From Lanius collurio (Eukaryota; Chordata; Aves; Passeriformes; Laniidae): a stretch of 64,000 nucleotides of DNA. Below are positions 56,045-64,000 of the stretch, piece after piece. Both the position numbers and the translations under genes were made by a program. Under the pieces are notes generated by a model. It did not search any database. It saw nothing but the letters and a program-made list of their open reading frames with translations, and was not told the DNA's origin. Numbering within the stretch: position 1 is the first letter of the stretch; each line of letters opens with the position of its first letter. The stretch spans positions 14,708,025-14,772,024 of the forward strand of contig JACBWW010000018.1 of the NCBI GenBank assembly GCA_020086605.1, written 5' to 3'.

Positions 56045-56220
56045 TTAATCACTAGAACAGCTTATCAGGGTAGGTGGTTGACTCACCATTACTCGAAGTT
56101 TTTAAGATAAGATTAGATCTTTATTTTTTTTAAAGTCATGATTCAATCATGTTTCTGGGAGAAACTGAGAGTAGGACATTAGGCAGTATAATGGCAAGGT
56201 CCTTCCTGACCTTGGAGACG
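56045..56220 (+). repeat. CR1-like LINE 3' fragment (ancient)
   Basis: CTAGAACAGCTTATCAGGGT, GGTGGTTGACTCACCATTAC, CGAAGTTTTTAAGATAAGAT and TAATGGCAAGGTCCTTCCTG match in order an old CR1/L3-type 3' region (gtggtggattctccatcacttgaagtctttaaatcaagattggatg ... ataatggtcccttctggcc). The terminal repeat is lost. This is the longest CR1 remnant here. Confidence 0.65.
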
Positions 56221-57738
56221 ATGAATCTTCTCTGTTTATCTGCCTACCTTCTTGGGCTAAAAGGAAAACTGGATGGGCTTTGGTCCATCAACCAACTCCT
56301 AGCACACAGTTCTGCATTAAGAAAATTGCTGTAACCAGATGTCATGCTTCGGGGCTTCAGCCATTTTCCTGAAGAGGGCAGGAGAAGAGTTTCTCCCTCT
56401 TGCCTGCTCAGCTAATGGCTAAATACATGTTTTGTTTATTTGGTTGTTGCTTCGTGTTTAAAACATCAGAGAGTGAACCCAAATGGCAGAGATAAAGTCA
56501 AACATAGCAATGCAGAAAATGCTCCCTGGCTGTTTTCTATTCAGTTAGCCATTCCTGCTCACACCTCAGATCTGTGATAGTCATCAGCTCTGATGGCTAT
56601 CAGTATTTACAGAGAAGACATTTTGGTTATTGGGGCACAGCCCACAGAAGGTAGAAGGTACTGACAGAGAATTGGGACTGATACTAACCCCACCTACAAG
56701 GGCAATGTTTGTTTGATGAGAACACCGTAACCTTCTCATATTATCAGATCCTTGCCACTGCAAGATCCTTGTTTATTAGTGAAACCATGGTCCCACCCAC
56801 TTTTTGATTAAACCAGACCACGAAAGTCTCTTTAAGCCAGAAATGTTTCGGCCCAAGCAAACTCTACAGCAAATAGACCTGGGGGCAATCTTAATGAAGT
56901 TTTTTAAGAAATGATGAAATAAACGAAGATAAAGAACACAAAATGATTGGCCTGCCCCAGTCCTTAACTCTACAAACTACAGCAGTTTGTTTCATAATAA
57001 CATTATTACCCAAGCCTGTCAGAAACTAAGCACACAGGCAGATGCATCAATTGGGCCCAAGACTCCTGACTTCAATGCAGAGTTCAGAGGCCTTATTACC
57101 TATGTTTCATGTAAAGGCAAGATATAACTCTACACCTATAGATGCCTAAGATAATTATACTCTATACCACTTAAGAAGGAACTCAGATGCTTATCTTTTT
57201 CCAGGCAAGGAAGATTACACTGTTATGAACCAATCAGTCCACATTTGTCTTACTTGTACTTGTTGGACCCAGCTCTGGGTCCCCATGTATAACCAACCTG
57301 GTTGACTCAAAATGGATTTCCTATTAATCTGTGCCAGCATACAGAAAATGAAAATCTGTGCCTTCGAAGCAGAACACATTTACACTGCCAGGTTTTTCTG
57401 CAGCTGCAATGAGAAGGGGTGAAGCAGGCAGGCACGACAGCGACCGCACCTGAATTCAGACTGGTAGCCTGGAAGTTGGGGACAGATGGTGTGAAAATGA
57501 ACCAAACACTGAAAAATTCAACTTTATATCCAGAAAGACTATAAACATACAGTGAGTGAGCATGAGATTTATGTTGAAATTAGAGAGAAATTCCTATGGA
57601 TGATTACACTTCTAGCCCAAGCATGGAAAGCACATCCATCAACACGAGTGTCACTACGTTACCAGTGCAGCTGTCAGGCCTCCCATTACTGAAGCCAGTA
57701 AACACAGAAGAGGGCCATGGACACTTGTGATATGGCTC

Positions 57739-57740
57739 AC
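57739..57740 (-). other. 5' splice site (donor) after linker exon
   Basis: Read on the minus strand, TTTG|GTGAGC. The site splits a glycine codon after its first base (phase 1). Read-through would give Glu-Pro-Tyr-His, which does not fit LPP, while splicing to 32536 restores the family sequence. Confidence 0.92.
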
Positions 57741-57864
57741 CAAAGTAGTCATCAGAGGGAGGATTCTCCATGTCATACAGCATTTTCTTGGTCAGATGTT
57801 CCAGCTCATCCTCAGGCCTGAAAGCAGGAGTGCTTGATGCAGGTCCAGAGCTTGGATACCCACT
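57741..57864 (-). CDS. LPP: LPP coding exon, end of pre-LIM linker (internal exon)
   Basis: This internal exon of lipoma-preferred partner encodes 41 complete codons plus the first base of a glycine codon. LPP is a zyxin-family scaffold at focal adhesions and cell contacts that binds actin regulators and also enters the nucleus (family knowledge). The peptide starts at Ser-Gly-Tyr-Pro, is rich in Ser and Pro for about 15 residues, then carries the acidic and basic stretch PEDELEHLTKKMLYDMENPP, which I recognise as the segment just before LIM1 in LPP. The acceptor is a nine-T tract followed by CCAG. The donor is TTTG|GTGAGC. The frame enters at phase 0 and leaves at phase 1, which matches the LIM1 exon at 32536-32367. 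The related zyxin-family protein TRIP6 has a similar pre-LIM stretch, but the wording of both exons together favours LPP. By memory of the human gene this is probably exon 7. Confidence 0.93.
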
Positions 57865-57866
57865 CT
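57865..57866 (-). other. 3' splice site (acceptor) before linker exon
   Basis: Read on the minus strand, a run of nine T followed by CCAG precedes AGTGGG. A second AG lies two bases further in, but using it would break the frame that matches LPP, so the first AG is chosen. Confidence 0.85.
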
Positions 57867-60329
57867 GGAAAAAAAAAGACAGCCTGTGTTGTGATGTGAT
57901 ATAAAAGCATTCACACACAGTAACAGGGTATATTGGCTGTTCAGTGTTGAACTTCATTCTTTATCTTATTTATCTTGTTTTTAAGACCCATGGGATTCAA
58001 GCAAGTAAACACCTCACTTATTGTAATGAAAATGGACTCTGAAGAACATCCAGTGAAGTTCTATACATGTCCTCCTACAATGGGAAGTATCTTGTGCCTC
58101 ATAATTAGATGTCTTCTGGGTAGCACATAACAATAAATAAAGGAGAAGATTATTCCAAGAATAACTTGATACAAAAGTTCTCCAAAACTGAAAAAGGCTT
58201 TGGAAGCATTTAAGTTCAGACTTGGTAAAAGTTTCCATCACTTAACAACACAACATAAAAGACAATGCTACAGTGGTAGAGTATATAGACAAAGACAATC
58301 CTAAGATGCTAGTTATGTTCTCTTCTTGTTTGTTTTGACACAAATACTGCTGTTAACATTAGCGAATCAGGAGCTGGTCCACAGATTTTTAGTACTAGAG
58401 ATACAGAGGTTTTAATATATGTGTAGAAACTGAGATCTCTTGGCCTTCATAAGCCAACAGCTGCATACAGTATTTGCAGCCCGTCTCAAAGAGTCTTCTC
58501 CCTGGAAAACACCAAAAATATGGCATATTTTGAGAAGCACAGAAATAGTTTTATGCCTAGAAGTGTCTTAGAAGAAGCTAAGTTTGGTGTCTGTAAGGAG
58601 AAACTCGGTCATTTCAGGATTAAAAAATGCTGACACCAGCTCTCCTTGTGTGCATTGCTGTCTTGAAAGACTTGCATATGAAAACTAACTTATTTATAAA
58701 ACACATTATTTCAGTAAAGCAAATTATTCCATTGATTAATTGCTGCCTACATCAAGGACTGGCCCTTTGATATGAAACAAGGAAGCATTTTTCCATGCTC
58801 CACAAGTACTTAAATGGCAAGAAAATATAAAATCACTGGAGAAACAATACACTGACCACTCATAGAGACTACATCTGACATGATGAATATTTATTGAGCC
58901 AGTGATGTTCAACAGAGAACAGCAGCTTTAAAGCACTGCACTTCAAGAGAATTAACTATATGCTGTCATGCTTTTTTCTTTCAGGCTAGAGGGAAATTTC
59001 AAATGAGACATCAATCAATACAGAGAAGGTCTCAGAATGCCACTTTATGATAATACTTCAATCACCCACTCCCAAAACCCAAACACCTGCATGTTCCTGA
59101 CCCCATCATACTTATTTTTCTAGGGTCCTTGCTAAGCTGTACCATCACCCTTCTCACTTGTTGGCCTCAGCAGCAGGTGCCTGTGCTCCCTTGAAGGCCT
59201 GGACCTGCTGTACACCCATTTGATGCAGCAGCTGCACCCACTGCGTGCCCAAAAATTACTCTGTAGTAGAGTAGCAGCAGTTCACAAGGGAAAGGGGTGG
59301 CATGGTACCCCCTGGAATAAACCCCAGGCTGGATGAATGCCCTGAAAGGCTATGCAAGGTCTGTCTGCCACACATTCAGCCTCCCTGAGAATGCCGATTG
59401 GACCTAACATACATTCAGGTTCTCCCACAGATGTTTTCTATTTTTTTGCTTATGATTTTTTTCTGAACAACATTTAAGGATTTTGTGCATTTCTCCGGGA
59501 ATTGTAGTTGCTTAGCAGTTGTTCTGAGGAAGCAGCTGAACATCTGGAAATGCTGAATGTCCACATACAGAGCAGTAAACGTTTTTGTACAAATGCAACC
59601 ATACCGATGTGTTTGGGTTGCCACACCCTACTTTTTCACATGGGAAGGCAGGCAGTATGGTGCACTTGCATTTGCCTTCTAAATCATGTATCATCTCTGT
59701 GGGATACATAATTTTGGTGTGGATAAGGACATTAAGTTTTAGAAGCAGGCATTTGACCCAGAACACCCAGATTCCCTTGGCCAGTAATTTGTGGCTTTTT
59801 TTTAGAAGGGATAGTTTACAACTACTTCATTAAAAATAATATGTAGCATAATCCTAAAAAAAAGTTATTAATAAGTCAGTTAAAGGTGTCAAATGTAAAA
59901 CATTTAATCTTGGAACAACCTGGTTTTTCCCTTTGCTCTCTTGTTCCTAAGAGCTGATCACGAATCTTGCCTGAACATATATTTTAACAAAGCAAGTGCA
60001 GCCAAGGATTTATTAGCTTGAGAAATCAATCTGGCAACTGAGCTTCACGAGGTTTTATTCCAGGTATTGTACCTTTTTCAGTTTCCATGCAGAAAAGAAC
60101 GACCGCTGCCATTCCATCAACAGAGACTCCTTTTCTAGACTTTGCATGGAGAAGACAGCACAGTCTGAAGCTGATGATGGCCCCCATCCCCCTATTTCCC
60201 ATTAGTCATCACCAGCCTCTTCTGCTGGGCTCTGTCCACACATCATCTGAAACACTGCCTTTACCCTTGGGCCCTGTAATATAAATGGACCAAAACAGAA
60301 GGCACAAGCCACAGTCTGTTCACAGAAAA

Positions 60330-60380
60330 GGGCAGTGAGATACACGGAGCTGAAGTGATTTGCCCACCATCACTTTTGGG
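60330..60380 (-). repeat. MIR-like SINE fragment (antisense)
   Basis: GGGCAGTGAGATACACGGAG followed by CTGAAGTGATTTGCCCACCA and TCAC resembles the reverse-complement MIR core (gggaaactgaggcacagagcggttaagtgacttgcccaaggtcac). Confidence 0.5.
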
Positions 60381-63300
60381 CTCTAAGGCAAAGATAAATC
60401 CTGCATCCAGGCTGCTGGGAGCCCCACGCTTTCCAGCCTCACACACAGCCCACAGGGGCTGTACCCAGCATTGCAGACCTACACTGAACACCCTGCAACC
60501 CAAAGCCACTGCACCTGCAGGCCACCACTGGCCAGGCTTTGGCAGGAGGCGAGTGAAGCCTCTCCCTCTTTTCCATGCCGGCTTCCAACACCTCCCAACT
60601 GGGGAGCCCTCCATGCCTAATTCACAAGGGCTTGGACTAGGCCCTTTAAAATGAAAGACCAAAATCTGCAGATTTTCAGTTTTGTCTGACTCTCTCTGGT
60701 TTTGGAGGCCACACTGTCTCATACACACAATAAATGGGATGCTCTTGTATTTTATCTACACTGCACTTTTCCAAACCAGATTGCTTCTCCAGTATCCAAT
60801 GTCAGCAGAAATAACAAATACCAACCACAATGCTATGAGACACTTTAACTTATTTTGACTAAAATGCTATGCCTTTTTGACAAGCATTTAAGTGGTGCTA
60901 GGCACATCTTTTTCCTCCTCCCATAGCACATGCTGACTACGTGCCTCCAGGAAAATGCATTTCATGCATATGAACGTGCTATTGAGTTTGCTGGGACATG
61001 CACACCCACAAACAAAGAGAAAAAAGTGTATCCTTATAAAATGCTTGTTTCAGCAAAACAGTTTCCTTCCTCCTCCTTTGTTAGGTCAGGGTAAAAATAC
61101 AACTCTGGCTTTCCTTACAAAACAGTTGTGGTGTTGTTGTTTATATGAAACTTCCTTTATTTTCTCCTGATCTATACAATGATCAAGGCTGTCTAGAAAC
61201 TCAATTTGCTGTCTGATCTACAAGTCAACTTTATGCATTCTCTTTTCTCCATGATGCCTCAGTGCACACAAATATCCACTTCCTTAGCTCCCCACAGCTC
61301 AAAGATGGGGACTGTGTTGACTTGCAGACCCGAAACACCACTGTGTCTGGCTAACCACAGGAGCATCAGTGATGACAAAATGACCCATGAAAATGGAAAA
61401 GAGCTCAGCAAAAAGCTGGCAGAAGGGACTATGCTTTGGAAGCATAGTCTTCCATGCTTTTGGTGCCAGAGTCCCTCCTTTGCTACTGTCATCAAACACC
61501 AAGCAATTTTAGGGAAGAGAAGATTTAAGGAACAGCCTCAGGAAGAGGACTGCAGTAGGATGTGCAGATGCAAAAGCATTCCTGAATAAACACTGTCCTG
61601 CTTAGTTGGGATGTTAAGGAAAAAAACAGCACTCCTAGGGTTAAGCCCTGTAGCCCTTCATGCTACAAAGGAAGTGAGCTAATTGCTTGTGCCACTATCA
61701 AAACACTGCAACAACATCTGGCTCATCTTCCTTATTAAAGTTCAGTTCCTGAAAAGCCAGGTCAAAAGAAGCAGTTGTGTGGAATCACTGCATAATTATT
61801 TTGGTACATGAAGCTGATACTTGTGCCGGGCACATGTTTTCTATTCCAGACCTGTCTCTGATGTAAGGGCTGCCCAGAAAAGGGAGCTCTGCAGTCAGTG
61901 CAGTGCATTTGCAAACTAGAACCTTCTCCATCCCCACATAAATATTTACCTAAATGGATAAAATCCGCAGTGCAAAATCTGCACAGACATCTGAAGATGA
62001 TGCTATGATGAATGCACCATCATTCAGAATACACTGTATGTGGTCATTTTTCTTGCCCATTTGCAAATATTGTAGAAGAAGCTTCTTCTCTCTGAGTGAA
62101 AATAACTTCAATTACGTGTTCCCAGTTAAAGAAATGTGGAAATTATCTTCTTTTCAGAAGGTAGAATTAGCCCAGTTTGGAATTGAAAGGCAGCCAGAAA
62201 TATCTTTCACTGATAGTTACTTTCTTTTCATCTTTTTCCTCCTGGTTCATCTGCATAAAGTTAGTCTTTTCCTTTCACTCACCAAAACTAATCATCAGTT
62301 AAATAGTATTGCAGCATTGTTTTTTATTCAATGGTTTGATGAAGACCACACTTTTTTGTTTAAGTTATTGACTGTCCAAAACAATTGCAAACTTTCAGAG
62401 CAAGAAATCCAGCATGGTGCCACATCTCTCATGAATTGTGCTCCCAAGGAAGTATCAAGATTGCCTACAGATGTAATACAGTTTATAATTAAGGCCAACT
62501 CTTACAGAGGAGATATGCTAGAAAACTAAATTTTGATTCTTGGTTTATTTTCCCAGTGAAAGGTTACAGCTGCCAGAGTACATACAGATTCCTGAAAAGA
62601 CGATTTTGCCTGGAATCCCTGCAGCACGCACTTTCCTGGGTTTACTCCTGGTCAGAGGATAACTCATCAAGATCCTCTGAAGAAGATGGCCTGCATGAGG
62701 AGATTCCCCCTGACAGCCAATGCCCTCCAGCCCACACCAGAAGTCACAAGTCTTGGGCTGCCAGGAGAGAGAGCTCTTCTGGGACGTGCCAGAGTGCGAC
62801 AAGCCACCAGTTCCCTCACTGCCTACCTGCCCTTCCATCCCTTCCCACAGAAAACCAGCAATACAGAACGTGCAGTTCTGCCAGCAGAGCACTCATTTGT
62901 TTAACACTGCCTGGCTTTGAAATAGGACAGTTTTGTAACTGCTTCAATGCTCTAGAGGATATTTTTCTTTATTTTTAAACTTCATTATTGCAACTGTATC
63001 CTCACTTAGCTATCCATGCACACTGCCTGTTCTAATCCTGCTAAGCTCTTAGTTTCAGTGATCTCTTGTGGCATTAAACTACACAGAATTTGAGTAATAA
63101 TAACAATAAAAGTATTTTCCTCTGTTTTAACTTCACAGCCTGCAATTTTGCACAATTGTCTTTTTTTTCTTACACTCTGAAACTGGGATGCAGACAGGTA
63201 GGAAGGGGAGTTATCTTGTTGAAAGTTTTAAAAGACAATAGAGCCAGAATGCAAAATCACTATAGAACTGAGAAGTTTCCTGGACTTCTGGAAATCAGGC

Positions 63301-64000
63301 TGCTCATACAGATGTCTGTTTTGATTCACCAGAGAAGAGCTTATAGCTTACAGTCACAACCCCAAAATCTTGGTCTTTGTGTACTGATACTGAATTCAAC
63401 AGGATCACCATACATGCACCCTAATTATTCTGTAAAAGGGGTTTAACAATATTTCTGTCTTAATTAACAGTGCTTGCAGAGCTGTCTAAGTTTCTGTGAT
63501 GTGACTACACAGAAACAGAACATTTTATTAAACATCAAACACAGTAACAAATGAACACGACTGTTTTATGCTATTATATATAAACAGACTAAGTAGTTTT
63601 CCTTGCTATTCTTCACAGTCTCATAAATGTTTTGAATCTAGAAGGGCTGGTTACTTTTGCTAGGTATTATAAAAACTAGATACTCTGTAAACACCACCAT
63701 CTGCTTCTTGCTTCTGCACTGAGTACGACGGTGTTAAAGGACACCTTCCACTGCTATTCTGGCAAGCCCTTGCTTCTGCTGGACATTGTGGACTGTTTAT
63801 ATATTCAGGGTTAACAGCAGATGTGCTAGATTTTTATGGAGCAACATTGACCATTTCCCATTAGAAAAAACAAAAAAAAAACAACCGTGGCTGGTTCTCC
63901 AAGAAATAAATTTTTTACATGTTGTCTCAGGAAACAGCAGATTTAAGCTGTATTTCACATACAAAATGCTACATTTTAATGTCCCTTTGGTGCTTAGATG

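Larger units (their letters stand above)
32537..57740 (-). other. LPP: LPP intron between linker exon and LIM1 exon (complete, 25,204 bp)
   Basis: This complete phase-1 intron lies between the two coding exons. It holds several MIR fragments (about 35.1, 39.9, 44.75, 49.5 and 49.9 kb), three CR1-like fragments (37.4, 40.5 and 56.1 kb), a CpG-rich islet at about 41.2-41.4 kb with A tracts on either side, and a GGTATAT-rich tandem array at 51.6 kb. I recognise no LPP-like exon and no other gene in it. Stretches between these points (for example 45.2-49.4 and 52-54 kb) look like unique non-coding DNA, in which I see nothing specific. Confidence 0.9.
57865..64000 (-). other. LPP: LPP intron upstream of linker exon (3' part only)
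   Basis: This is intronic sequence before the linker exon. It holds no recognisable exon. It contains a MIR-like fragment on the minus strand near 60.33-60.38 kb and several A- or T-rich runs. Two consecutive open frames on the plus strand (61954-62529, 191 codons; 62556-62978, 140 codons) show no known domain and are treated as chance. In mammals miR-28 lies in an LPP intron before the LIM exons; I looked for its seed and hairpin on both strands here and did not find it. Confidence 0.85.

Noticed and set aside
57604..57957. A single 117-codon minus-strand gene around the linker exon.
   Set aside because: Residues outside 57864-57741 do not match LPP, and strong acceptor and donor sites bound the exon.
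1..64000. CRISPR array, prophage, operon or other prokaryotic system.
   Set aside because: There are no regularly spaced direct repeats, no dense long open frames and no ribosome-binding pattern. The spliced LPP exons show that this is vertebrate DNA.

Overview
The window looks like a piece of a bird (sauropsid) nuclear genome. It is almost all non-coding, moderately AT-rich, and has no dense young repeats such as Alu or L1. The recognisable interspersed repeats are old, worn fragments of CR1 LINEs, including one with an avian-style CR1 3' end, and of MIR-type SINEs. There is no bacterial gene structure, operon, CRISPR array or viral gene block. The bird assignment is an inference from the CR1/MIR content, the low repeat load and the protein similarity of the exons.

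Only two coding segments can be supported, and both belong to one gene on the minus strand: LPP (lipoma-preferred partner, zyxin family). Transcription runs from high to low coordinates. The first exon (57864-57741, 124 bp) encodes the end of the pre-LIM linker. The second (32536-32367, 170 bp) encodes the complete first LIM domain with all eight zinc ligands. They join across a 25,204-bp phase-1 intron that splits a glycine codon, and their reading frames match exactly. The window therefore holds the 3' part of the intron before the linker exon (64000-57865), the whole intron between the two exons (57740-32537), and the 5' part of the intron after LIM1 (32366-1). LIM2, LIM3 and the 3'UTR must lie beyond position 1. 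The N-terminal proline-rich exons and the promoter lie beyond 64000.

Inside the introns I found about ten MIR-like fragments, four CR1-like fragments, several microsatellites and homopolymers, G-quadruplex-capable tracts, short tandem duplications, and one CpG-rich islet (about 41.18-41.42 kb) next to a long A tract. That islet, lying about 8.6 kb upstream of the LIM1 exon in transcript direction, is the best candidate for something functional beyond the exons, because an internal promoter there would make a LIM-only LPP product. No nested gene, tRNA or convincing microRNA was found. I saw no evidence of a new molecular system; the findings are modest and mostly regulatory or evolutionary.
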